Source of the DNA: Paenibacillus_AQ nitricinens
GTDB lineage: Bacteria > Bacillota > Bacilli > Paenibacillales > Paenibacillaceae
NCBI RefSeq assembly: GCF_052056485.1
Contig: NZ_CP183948.1
Span: 3,410,001-3,474,000, forward strand
Reading direction: 5' to 3'
DNA: 64,000 bases
In this document: positions 18,700 to 26,443 of the stretch, one piece after another
How the letters are laid out: each line of letters starts with the position of its first letter
Position numbering within the stretch: the first letter of the stretch is position 1
The notes under the pieces: generated by a model
What the model was told of the DNA's origin: nothing
Database searches by the model: none
What the model saw: only the letters and a program-made list of their open reading frames with translations
Position numbers and translations under genes: made by a program

Positions 18700-19371
18700 A
18701 TGAAGGTCATTATTTTTGGAGCAACAGGTATGGTTGGTCAAAGCGCGTTGCGTGAATGTTTGATAGATGATAGAGTTCAAGAAATACTTACGATTGGGCG
18801 TAAAAAGACGGAGCATCACCATACAAAACTAAGACAAATTCAACTATCCAATGTAGCTGAATTATCAAGTATACAAGATGAAATCACAGGTTTTGATGCA
18901 TGCTTTTTCTGCCTTGGGGTTTCCTCTGCTGGTATGAAGGAAGATGACTATAAAAAAGTAACATATGATATCGCGCTATCCGCCGGAACAACATTAGCAA
19001 AATTGAACCCTCAAATGACCTTTGTATATGTTTCTGGAAGTGGGACGGATAGTTCAGAAAAAGGACGCTCTATGTGGGCGAGAGTGAAAGGGAAGACAGA
19101 GAACGATTTGTTGAATCTACCTTTTAAGGACGCATATATGTTCAGACCAGGTGTGATTCTACCCCTATATGGCATACAATCCAAAACAAAAGTGTATCAG
19201 ATTTTTTATGATGTGATGAAGCCACTTTATCCCTTACTAAAGAAGTTAAACAGTGTCATTACATCGGAACAATTGGGACGAGCCATGATTCAAGTAACGA
19301 TTAACGGTTATCCAAGACCCAGAATAGAAAGCAATGAGCTCAAATCCACGATCAGGAGGTTGAATCAATGA
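18700..19371 (+). CDS. NAD(P)-binding SDR-like protein
   Basis: 223 residues. The Rossmann dinucleotide-binding motif is GATGMVG (residues 7-13), the central strand ends in FCLGVSSAG and the third strand is TFVYVSGSGT. The usual YxxxK pair is not clear (a Lys in RVKGKTEND follows), so this is an atypical SDR of the NAD(P)H-binding type rather than a classical dehydrogenase. Function unknown. ATG 18700 has TTGGAGTG about 10 bases ahead. Its last four bases overlap the start of the next gene (ATGA at 19368-19371), so the two are translationally coupled. Confidence 0.8.
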   Translation: MKVIIFGATGMVGQSALRECLIDDRVQEILTIGRKKTEHHHTKLRQIQLSNVAELSSIQDEITGFDACFFCLGVSSAGMKEDDYKKVTYDIALSAGTTLAKLNPQMTFVYVSGSGTDSSEKGRSMWARVKGKTENDLLNLPFKDAYMFRPGVILPLYGIQSKTKVYQIFYDVMKPLYPLLKKLNSVITSEQLGRAMIQVTINGYPRPRIESNELKSTIRRLNQ

Positions 19372-19889
19372 ACATTATCATTAGACAAGAAAAAGTTCAA
19401 GATATTAACGAAGTCTACCATTTAATCCAAAAATCATTTGAAAATGCGGAACATTCAGATCATGATGAACACAATTTAGTAAATAGACTAAGGAGCTCGA
19501 CAAAGTTTATTCCAGAGTTATCACTTGTAGCAGAATACGAGAATAAGATCGTGGGTCATATCCTTTTTACAGAAATACTAGTGGGTGATCAAACTCTGGT
19601 TGCGCTTGCACCTGTTGCAGTTCTGCCAGAAATGCAAAGCAAGGGCATAGGGAAGCTACTGATTATTGAAGGGCACAAAATCGCAAGGCAGCTAGGATAT
19701 AAGGGCGCTGTCGTTTTGGGTCATGATAAGTATTATCCGAAGTTTGGTTATAAAAAAGCTAGTCAATATGGTATAAAAGCACCCTTCGAAGTAAGTGACG
19801 CTAATTTTATGGCTATTGAGCTTATGAATGGTGGTCTCTCAGATGTCCAAGGTGTTGTAGAATACGCTAAAGAGTTTTTTGGAAATTAG
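19368..19889 (+). CDS. GNAT family N-acetyltransferase (YhbS-like)
   Basis: 173 residues. The acetyl-CoA motif is visible as VLPEMQSKGIGKLLI (about 85-99), preceded by the strand LAPVA and followed by AVVLGHDKYYPKFGYKKAS, typical of YhbS-like acetyltransferases. The substrate is unknown. AGGAGG at 19354-19359, inside the end of the SDR gene, serves ATG 19368, and the genes overlap by four bases, so they form one operon closed by the terminator at 19899-19940. Confidence 0.85.
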   Translation: MNIIIRQEKVQDINEVYHLIQKSFENAEHSDHDEHNLVNRLRSSTKFIPELSLVAEYENKIVGHILFTEILVGDQTLVALAPVAVLPEMQSKGIGKLLIIEGHKIARQLGYKGAVVLGHDKYYPKFGYKKASQYGIKAPFEVSDANFMAIELMNGGLSDVQGVVEYAKEFFGN

Positions 19890-19898
19890 ATTAAACGT

Positions 19899-19940
19899 AA
19901 AAAGTGGAGCAAATGCTACGGCAGTTGCTCCACTTTTTTA
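19899..19940 (+). terminator. Intrinsic terminator after the SDR/GNAT pair
   Basis: AAAAAGTGGAGCAA (19899-19912) pairs with TTGCTCCACTTTTT (19925-19938), followed by more T residues. Confidence 0.9.
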
Positions 19941-20045
19941 TTTGTTTACAGAATCATTTAGCACCTTTAAAAAAAGGATTGTGGAAAAGCCGAACTGAAA
20001 ACGGCTTGACGAACAACTCTATCCTGTATAAAATGAAGCAGTGAT

Positions 20046-20085
20046 TTAGTAAATTAGTAAATAATAAAATTAGTAAATTAGTAAA
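20046..20085 (+). repeat. Five-unit 8-bp iteron array (TTAGTAAA)
   Basis: Four exact TTAGTAAA units and one degenerate middle unit (TAATAAAA) lie in perfect 8-bp register, directly before a short reading frame. The same unit occurs 1.8 kb downstream at 21849-21872. Helical phasing of 8 bp is unusual for a protein-binding array; it may be an operator or slipped repeat. Confidence 0.8.
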
Positions 20086-20098
20086 TTGGAGTGAAGCA

Positions 20099-20161
20099 AT
20101 GAAAATATCAAAAACGTTAAAGCATAATCCTATAGCCATGTTGGAGAGTTTGAGAAAATAA
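20099..20161 (+). pseudogene. Truncated 5' copy of the 21891 gene (20 codons)
   Basis: ATG 20099 with GGAG about 8 bases ahead opens a 20-residue frame that starts MKISKTLKHNP, matching MKIPTTLKHKP at the start of the 159-residue protein encoded at 21891. The similarity extends through the first 20 codons and into the upstream TTAGTAAA units, then stops at TAA 20159. It may be a broken duplicate or a short leader peptide for the following MFS gene, 30 bases downstream. Confidence 0.5.
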
Positions 20162-20191
20162 AAAAAACAGAAAAGGATTTGGGGTATTACT

Positions 20192-21403
20192 ATGTTTTCT
20201 AATCGTTATGTTCGAACAATTATCCTCTCCCGTGTGTTGTTGCAGCTCGGAATATGGATACGGAATTATGCCGTCCTTCTTTATGTTTCTGAATTGACAA
20301 ATAACAATCCAGTAGATGTATCTTTAATATCGGTAGCTGAATTTGCACCGATCTTTATATTTGGCCTGATTGGTGGGACCTTTGCCGACAGATGGCGGCC
20401 GAAGAGAACCATGGTATGGAGCGATTTGTTATCTGGCCTGTCCGTTGGGGTGGTGCTGATTGCGGTCATGAATGGCGGATGGGTTGCGCTTCTTGTCGGA
20501 TCTTTTGTATCTGCCAGCTTATCTCAATTTTCTCAGCCTTCGGCGATGAAGCTGTACAAAAGACATGTGCCAGCTGAACAGCTGCAGGGCGTCATGGCGA
20601 TGTCCCAAACCCTTGTCGCTGTCTTTACGGTTTTGGGACCCGTTATTGGTACATTTATTTTTATTAAGTTTGGAATTAACGTATCTCTGATCCTGACAGC
20701 CGTTATGTTTCTGGGCTCTTCGCTTATATTGTCTTCCCTTCCTCGGGATGAAGAAGAATCGAGGTCAGGTAAAGCCAGCGGCTTCATCAAAGAGTTAACG
20801 ACTGGCTTACGCTACATCGGGTCGAGTAAACCCTTAAGAACACTTAGTTTAACTTTCTCGGCGGTGGGATTGGCATCAGGACTAACTCAGCCGCTTCAGA
20901 TTTTTCTTGTCATTGAGAATTTAGGTAAGGACAAACAATTTCTTCAGTGGCTTGTGATGGCTAGTGGGGCAGCCATGTTAGTAGGCGGAGCTGTAATAAT
21001 CGGGATAGCCAAAAAAGTAAAGCCACAGCTATTGCTTTTGATAGGCTTACTTGTCAATGCCGTCTGTACGGTTGGAATGGGTGCTTCCAAGCAAGTTTGG
21101 CTGACGATTATTTTCTTGGTGATCAGTGGTTTGTTTTACCCTTGCATTCAAGGGGGGATTCAGACACTTCTTGTGCGAAATACCGAAGGGGCCTTTATTG
21201 GCCGAGTTTCAGGAGCAATCATGCCTATTTTTATGGGGATGATGGTGGTTGGCATGTTCATTTCCGGCTACCTCAAGGATACGTTCTCCTTGATGGGCGT
21301 ATTTATGGCGAGTGGTGTATTTGTGATTATCGGTGCGCTTTTTCTGCTTCCTATTGTGGTTAAGAAACGAAGTAAAGTGGAGCTGGACTCGCTGGGAAAT
21401 TGA
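20192..21403 (+). CDS. MFS family exporter
   Basis: 403 residues with about 12 predicted membrane segments. The loop 2-3 signature is seen as GTFADRWRPKRTM (about residues 62-74), and the overall pattern resembles the MFS_3 group that contains drug and enterobactin exporters. It would expel a small molecule using the proton gradient; the substrate is not evident. A weak GGATTTGGGG lies ahead of ATG 20192. It is preceded by the truncated leader frame and followed 53 bases later by a GIY-YIG gene in the same direction. There is no terminator between them, so they may be cotranscribed. Confidence 0.85.
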   Translation: MFSNRYVRTIILSRVLLQLGIWIRNYAVLLYVSELTNNNPVDVSLISVAEFAPIFIFGLIGGTFADRWRPKRTMVWSDLLSGLSVGVVLIAVMNGGWVALLVGSFVSASLSQFSQPSAMKLYKRHVPAEQLQGVMAMSQTLVAVFTVLGPVIGTFIFIKFGINVSLILTAVMFLGSSLILSSLPRDEEESRSGKASGFIKELTTGLRYIGSSKPLRTLSLTFSAVGLASGLTQPLQIFLVIENLGKDKQFLQWLVMASGAAMLVGGAVIIGIAKKVKPQLLLLIGLLVNAVCTVGMGASKQVWLTIIFLVISGLFYPCIQGGIQTLLVRNTEGAFIGRVSGAIMPIFMGMMVVGMFISGYLKDTFSLMGVFMASGVFVIIGALFLLPIVVKKRSKVELDSLGN

Positions 21404-21456
21404 AATTCCAACTACAATTACCATGAATTAAATATCTACGATAAGGAGAGAAAAAT

Positions 21457-21816
21457 ATGGATATGAATAAACGCAAAGAGCTGATCGAGGAGTATAAACA
21501 AATTAAGATTTATATGGGTGTTGCTCAAATCAAAAACCAAATCAACGGCAAAATATTTATCGACAGCTATCCTAATTTGAAAAACAAATGGCTTACCCTG
21601 CAAATGCAGTTGGATTCAGGGAGATTTGCAAATGCACAGCTCCAGAAGGAGTGGAACGAATTCGGTGCGGATGCGTTCACCTATGAGGTAATAGAACAGA
21701 AGGACATAGATAAGGTAACTGATATTCGCTGGGAACGGAAGAAAATCTTAAAGCCATGGTTAGAGAAATTACAGCCTTACGGAGACAGAGGGTATAACAA
21801 ACCGCGAATTGACTAA
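21457..21816 (+). CDS. GIY-YIG nuclease-fold protein
   Basis: 119 residues. MGVAQIKNQINGKIFIDS (about 20-37) lines up with the GIY...YIG strands of the family, with the YIG element degenerate (FID). A later Arg/Glu-containing helix (LQKEWNEFGADAFTYEVIE) matches small Firmicute GIY-YIG proteins. Such proteins may cut branched or damaged DNA, but catalytic competence here is doubtful because of the degenerate motifs. ATG 21457 has AAGGAGAG about 7 bases ahead. Confidence 0.65.
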   Translation: MDMNKRKELIEEYKQIKIYMGVAQIKNQINGKIFIDSYPNLKNKWLTLQMQLDSGRFANAQLQKEWNEFGADAFTYEVIEQKDIDKVTDIRWERKKILKPWLEKLQPYGDRGYNKPRID

Positions 21817-21848
21817 CGATGAGATCCAAGATAAAATGAAACCGTCGT

Positions 21849-21872
21849 TTAGTAAATTAGTAAAATAGTAAC
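21849..21872 (+). repeat. Three-unit 8-bp iteron array (second copy)
   Basis: TTAGTAAA, TTAGTAAA and ATAGTAAC lie in register just before the 21891 gene. The flanking bases (GATAAAATGAA... then TTTAGTAAATTAGTAAA) also match the 20046 array, showing that the segments are duplicates. Confidence 0.8.
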
Positions 21873-21890
21873 TGGAAGGAAGAAAAAAAT

Positions 21891-22370
21891 ATGAAAATAC
21901 CTACAACTTTAAAACATAAGCCTGTTGTCGTGTCGGAGAATTATGAGAAGGTTGACGGCCGAATGGCTGGAAACACAGATGCGAAAGGTCTTTCCTTGGG
22001 ATTGGCGCAGTGGAATGATAGAGGAAAGGTCGATATTTCGGCTAAGGTATGGAGATATACTGGAGAAAAATGGTCCAGACAATCTGAGGAACTGCCTCTT
22101 CATCGCGTGCTAGATTTGTCCATTCTAATTTGCCGGTCGTTGGAACATTTCCGCGAAGCATATCGATATGAGAATTTATATGACCCGGAGCAGCCCGTCA
22201 TCGACAGAGTTGGCCTGCAAGGGGATGCTATGACTGTAGCGGTATGTACAGATAATGAGCGAATTAATGAAGATATTAAGCTGTTTAATCAAGCTCTTAG
22301 CGATGATGATGAAATGATCGGTGAGCGTCTGAGCACATTATCCAAAATATTAAAGGATATGGGATATTAA
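21891..22370 (+). CDS. Conserved protein of unknown function
   Basis: 159 residues, soluble, with no signal peptide. Recognisable features are an N-terminal TLKHKPVVV strand, GLSLGLAQWNDRGKVDISAKVW and LDLSILICRSLEHFREAYRYE. I recall similar Paenibacillus proteins but cannot name a function; it may belong to a DUF family such as DUF6530. ATG 21891 has GGAAGG ahead. Its first 20 codons are duplicated at 20099. It is closed by the terminator at 22376-22427. Confidence 0.7.
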   Translation: MKIPTTLKHKPVVVSENYEKVDGRMAGNTDAKGLSLGLAQWNDRGKVDISAKVWRYTGEKWSRQSEELPLHRVLDLSILICRSLEHFREAYRYENLYDPEQPVIDRVGLQGDAMTVAVCTDNERINEDIKLFNQALSDDDEMIGERLSTLSKILKDMGY

Positions 22371-22375
22371 TTAGT

Positions 22376-22427
22376 AAAGTGGTAGTCAATCGAGGCAAAG
22401 AAGCCTTCGTGACTGCCACTTTTTTTA
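22376..22427 (+). terminator. Intrinsic terminator with nested hairpin
   Basis: AAAGTGGTAGTCA (22376-22388) pairs with TGACTGCCACTTT (22410-22422) with one G-T-type mismatch, encloses GAGGC/GCCTT and ends in a T run. Confidence 0.85.
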
Positions 22428-22788
22428 TATAGTTTTAAACAATTCCGGCCCCCGTCCAGGAGTATATCTATGGGTAAGTATTTTGTAACACTTAAATGAG
22501 CAGCATCAGTTCCAAAAGCATTTTTAGTACATCTCTTTGCCATTAAGGAAGTATTCGTATAAGGGTACGTAATTTATATTCTGTTCGGAGTCCTAAAAAA
22601 TTGCGTTGCTCAATAAGGGATTGTGCGGATAATTCAATTATAATTATTTTTACTATCCAGTTTATCAATACCATCTTGTAAAATATACATGAATTGATCG
22701 TATTTGGAAATAAAGATTAAGAAATTTACTCGTGTGAAAAACCCTTTGAGTATGAGCAACGAGATATTTTATAGGAGTTGAAGTATAG
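22428..22788. other. Gene-free AT-rich interval
   Basis: About 360 bases with no supportable gene, RNA or repeat. A minus-strand open stretch of about 35 codons near 22640-22770 was read but has no start with a ribosome site. Confidence 0.4.
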
Positions 22789-23219
22789 GTGACGTATGAA
22801 AAACCGGAATTGACCATAAGTGAAATTGAAAATGTATTAGGAAATCATCTTGGACCCGGTGCGGTTGAGATTACACCGCTGTCTGGTGGCAACATAAGCA
22901 AAGTGTTTTCTTTCAACCACGAAGGAAAGGGCTATGTTGTGAAATTCAGTGATCGATCATGGAACGAATGGAAGGACGCAACCTAACCGATTGCACTTCA
23001 GAGGAACAAACCCTTCAGTTGCCTGAAATTATCGACATTTTGACAAGAATGGCTGCAGCGGATATTGGGTCAACTAACGGCTATGGGTGGAACGCTGTTG
23101 ACGGCAACGGGACCTATGCATCTTGGAAGGACTTCGTCGTTGCCGTAAATGCGGAGGATCAAACAGGGACGTATTGGGAAAACTGGCATGATCTCTTCCA
23201 CACCTCTTGCTTGGAGTGA
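22789..23219 (+). pseudogene. Broken aminoglycoside-phosphotransferase-family gene
   Basis: The first frame (GTG 22789 with AGGAG ahead) encodes a kinase N-lobe: ITPLSGGNISKVFSFNHEG then YVVKFSD, and stops at 22984. A second frame from about 22959 continues with GRNLTDCTSEEQ and ADIGSTNGYGW...TYASWKDFV, the middle of APH/fructosamine-kinase-like proteins. The joining region lacks about 60 residues, and the frame ends before the catalytic HGD loop. So a deletion, a frameshift and a C-terminal loss make this non-functional as a phosphotransferase. Confidence 0.65.
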
Positions 23220-23370
23220 GAGGTGGATGGAACGAAGCTTATCAGAACACACGGCAATTTCTTTTAAACCTGAACGCTTAACACTGTAGGTATCTAGGAA
23301 AAAAATCTATTAGTACATACATGAAACCCTGAACAAAGCCAATCGTGATTCTAAGAATAATAAAAGATTG

Positions 23371-23406
23371 AGAGCACCTGTTGGTTTAAATGGGGGCTTT
23401 TTTTTA
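23371..23406 (+). terminator. Weak intrinsic terminator
   Basis: AGAGCACC and GGGGGCT arms with an imperfect stem precede a long T run. It may be left from the broken phosphotransferase gene. The rest of the 23220-23519 interval shows no recognisable gene. Confidence 0.45.
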
Positions 23407-23519
23407 TTTATGGAGCCAAAGCGGATGCATGCACTAAAGCTTCAGACTTACAATCTGTAATATTTGCACCTGAACTTGTCATTAATCCACTATCTAGAGC
23501 TTCGTCCAACTTGATAAAA

Positions 23520-23533
23520 TGTAAGCGCAATCA
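23520..23533 (+). promoter_or_regulatory. Consensus cre site before the GH85 gene
   Basis: TGTAAGCGCAATCA matches TGNAANCGNWNNCW at every position. It lies 27 bases before the GH85 start, so CcpA binding would block transcription when preferred sugars are present. Confidence 0.7.
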
Positions 23534-23560
23534 TAAAACTATCGATTGGAGGAGTACGGC

Positions 23561-26212
23561 ATGAAAAAGATTGGTGCAGGTTTTATATTCTTATTTGTGA
23601 TGTGTGTAGCAATATCCACTACTGCGTTCGCTAAACAGCCTTATTCATCCTACTGGTTTCCAGAGCAGTTGCTTCAGTGGAGTCCTGCATCCGACCCGGA
23701 TGCGGCATTCAACCGAAGTACAATTCCGCTGCAAGACCGCTTTGTGACAGATGGAGTCAATGCTCATGCGACAAAAGCGCCGAAAGTTATGGCTTTATCA
23801 GCACTGAACTCAGGAACAAGTGGTGTGCCATCACAGGGATCAGACAAATTTGGAGCTAATACGTTTACTTATTGGCAATATGTTGACAAGCTGGTCTATT
23901 GGGGCGGATCTGCCGGTGAAGGAATCATCGTACCGCCAAGTGCCGATACAATCGACGCAGCACATAAGAATGGCGTACCGATCGTCGGAACGGTGTTCTT
24001 CCCGCCAACTGTTTATGGAGGGAAATTTGAATGGGTGAAGCAAATGCTTCAGCAGAATAGCGACGGTTCCTTTCCTGCCGCAGATAAGCTGATCCAGGTT
24101 GCGAAGTATTACGGATTTGACGGTTGGTTTATTAACCAGGAGACAGAGGGTGGAACACCAGCTGATGCCCAGAAAATGAAAGCTTTCCTAAGTTATCTAG
24201 AATCGCATAAATCTGCATCTATGCAAATCGTATGGTACGACTCCATGACCAAGGAGGGCAGTATCAGTTGGCAAAATGCGCTAAATGATAAGAATGCAAT
24301 GTTCTTGCAAGACGATAATAAGAAAATAACAGACAATATGTTCCTGAACTTCTGGTGGAAAGATCTTAAAAGCTCAGCAGATAAGGCCAAAAGTTTAGAT
24401 AGAAGTCCGTATGACCTGTATGCAGGGATAGATGTTGAAGCCAAGGGCTACGATACGAATGTGAACTGGAATCTGCTGTTCCCGGTTGGTCAGCCTGCCG
24501 TCACTTCCCTTGGTATCTACCGTCCAGACTGGACTTTCAACAGTGCAGAAAGCATGGAGGATTTCTTCACACGCGAGAATAAATTCTGGGTGGGGCCAAA
24601 CGGGAATCCGGGTAACACCGTGAGTGATCAGGCCTGGAAAGGAATCGCGGACAATGTGGTAGAATCATCCCCTGTAAATAAACTACCTTTCATCACCAAC
24701 TTCAATACAGGAAGCGGGCAGAAATATTATGTCCGAGGGCAGCAGGTACGAGATAAGGGATGGAATAACCGGAGCCTGCAGGATATATTGCCAACATGGC
24801 GCTGGATCGCAGACAGCAAAGGAACTTCACTTACTCCGGAGCTTGATTGGTCCGATGCGTATTACGGCGGCAGTTCGCTGAAGGTTTCAGGTGATCTGAG
24901 CCATAACAATGCAACACATCTAAAGCTCTACAAGACAGACCTTAAAATCGAAGCAAGCACAAAGCTATCGGTTACTTATAAAACGCTGAACAAGCCTAGC
25001 CTGAAGGTAGGTCTTGCTTTTGCAGACCAACCAGACCAATTTATCTTTCTAAACGTGAAGGATAAGACAGCGCCAGGCTGGACTACTGAAACTTTGAATT
25101 TGACCCCATACAAAGGGAAACGAATCGTAGCATTGTCACTATATTTTGATACCAAGGATACGATTAATAATTATAGCATTCAAATTGGCCAGCTCTCCAT
25201 CCAAAATGCCAACGACCCGGTTAAAACGCTACCGGCGGTTCACGATCTGAAGGTTACTCAATCCGATTTTCGCGATGGAATTTATGGAGATGCTAGATTG
25301 GAGTGGAAGCCACTTGATCAGCAGGTGAAGCAATACGAAATCTATAGAGTACTGCCAGATGGCAGTGAGGTATTATTGGGTGCGACATCAAATCATGTGT
25401 TTTACGTTCCTGAGATGAGAAGAATAGACAAAGAAACACTTACAGCATTGAAGGTCGTTGCAATCAATGGAAGATACGAGCAAGGTCAGGCCTCCAGCGT
25501 GAAGATCAGCTGGCCAGCTTATCCGAAGCCGATTGCAGAGTTCAAAGCTGATCGAACCTTGGTAGCTCCAGGTGAGAGCGTAAACTTCACCGACCTGTCG
25601 ACCGAAGTGACAGAAGAATGGTCATGGAGCTTCGAAAGCGGTAGCCCAGCTGTCAGCACATCGAAGAACCCGGTTGTAACGTTCAATCAGGAGGGTGTAT
25701 ATAACGTATCACTAACAGCAACCAACAGCTCGGGCCAAGACACAATTATGAAAAAGGCGCTCATTACAGTGAGTAAGGAAGCTGGTGCGGTGAAGAATTT
25801 AGCACTTGGAAAACCTGCAACAGCCGATCATGCATGCGGAGACAAGGAAGGCGCACCAAACGCAGTTGACGGTAAAGTGACGGATAATAGCAAATGGTGT
25901 GCACTTGGGAATCTGCCTCATTGGCTACAAGTCGATCTAGGAGCCGAGCATCAAATCAGCACTTTTATCGTCAAGCATGCTGAGAGTGGTGGAGAATGGT
26001 CCGGGTTTAATACAAGCGACTATACCATTCAGGTGAGTAACGACGGAACGAACTGGACGGATGTTGTAAACGTACAAGGAAACTCGGCAGCTGAGTCGAC
26101 AGACGCGATTGCTTTGGTGAAAGCTCGCTATGTAAAATTAATAACTCTTAAGCCCACCCAAGGAGCCGATACAGCAGCACGAATTTATGAGTTTGAAGTC
26201 TACGGGTTGTAG
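23561..26212 (+). CDS. Secreted GH85 endo-beta-N-acetylglucosaminidase with PKD and F5/8-type C domains
   Basis: 883 residues. Signal peptide about 1-24 (cleavage near TTAFAKQ). The GH85 barrel (about 60-400) has the catalytic Asn192-x-Glu194 pair in GWFINQETEG and YWGGSAGEGIIVPP, typical of Endo-D-like enzymes. A beta-sandwich (about 405-560), an Fn3-like segment (about 565-650), a PKD domain (about 654-738) and a C-terminal F5/8-type C (CBM32-like) domain (about 745-883) follow. GH85 enzymes cut between the two core GlcNAc residues of N-glycans. ATG 23561 is chosen for GGAGGAG just ahead; an upstream TTG would add five residues. It complements the GH92 mannosidase encoded upstream. Confidence 0.9.
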   Translation: MKKIGAGFIFLFVMCVAISTTAFAKQPYSSYWFPEQLLQWSPASDPDAAFNRSTIPLQDRFVTDGVNAHATKAPKVMALSALNSGTSGVPSQGSDKFGANTFTYWQYVDKLVYWGGSAGEGIIVPPSADTIDAAHKNGVPIVGTVFFPPTVYGGKFEWVKQMLQQNSDGSFPAADKLIQVAKYYGFDGWFINQETEGGTPADAQKMKAFLSYLESHKSASMQIVWYDSMTKEGSISWQNALNDKNAMFLQDDNKKITDNMFLNFWWKDLKSSADKAKSLDRSPYDLYAGIDVEAKGYDTNVNWNLLFPVGQPAVTSLGIYRPDWTFNSAESMEDFFTRENKFWVGPNGNPGNTVSDQAWKGIADNVVESSPVNKLPFITNFNTGSGQKYYVRGQQVRDKGWNNRSLQDILPTWRWIADSKGTSLTPELDWSDAYYGGSSLKVSGDLSHNNATHLKLYKTDLKIEASTKLSVTYKTLNKPSLKVGLAFADQPDQFIFLNVKDKTAPGWTTETLNLTPYKGKRIVALSLYFDTKDTINNYSIQIGQLSIQNANDPVKTLPAVHDLKVTQSDFRDGIYGDARLEWKPLDQQVKQYEIYRVLPDGSEVLLGATSNHVFYVPEMRRIDKETLTALKVVAINGRYEQGQASSVKISWPAYPKPIAEFKADRTLVAPGESVNFTDLSTEVTEEWSWSFESGSPAVSTSKNPVVTFNQEGVYNVSLTATNSSGQDTIMKKALITVSKEAGAVKNLALGKPATADHACGDKEGAPNAVDGKVTDNSKWCALGNLPHWLQVDLGAEHQISTFIVKHAESGGEWSGFNTSDYTIQVSNDGTNWTDVVNVQGNSAAESTDAIALVKARYVKLITLKPTQGADTAARIYEFEVYGL

Positions 26213-26260
26213 TTGGATTCGAACCATGGCTTTTGAATAACAAATAATAGCGGGAGACAC

Positions 26261-26295
26261 AAAAAAGAACCTGAATAGTATTCAGGTTCTTTTAT
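26261..26295 (+). terminator. Intrinsic terminator after GH85
   Basis: AAAAGAACCTGAATA pairs with TTCAGGTTCTTTT around a short GTA loop and ends in a T-rich tract. Confidence 0.85.
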
Positions 26296-26296
26296 A

Positions 26297-26325
26297 TTGC
26301 ATATAAAAAGACACGATGATATAAT
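26297..26325 (+). promoter_or_regulatory. Possible promoter of rph
   Basis: TTGCAT and TATAAT are separated by 17 bases. It would give a leader of about 115 bases before rph. The -10 box is perfect but the -35 box is weak. No 19-base rifamycin-associated element was seen. Confidence 0.4.
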
Positions 26326-26443
26326 CGGATCACAACTATAAAAAATATAAAGACATAAATAACGCATCTTATATTCATAATATACCATGCAGCTAAACTC
26401 TTGTCAAATTTTTTCTCATTTTAATGGTTAGGAGAGATATTGT

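Noticed and set aside
22640..22770. Minus-strand open stretch of about 35 codons ending LDSKNNYN
   Set aside because: AT-rich, no start with ribosome site, no recognised motif.
26387..26431. 14-codon frame ending at the rph ribosome site, a possible leader peptide
   Set aside because: No ribosome site, and no attenuator hairpin could be seen between it and rph.
26213..26443. Rifamycin-associated element before rph
   Set aside because: I looked for a GGGGCTTGC-type inverted repeat and found none; the promoter shown is only a weak candidate.
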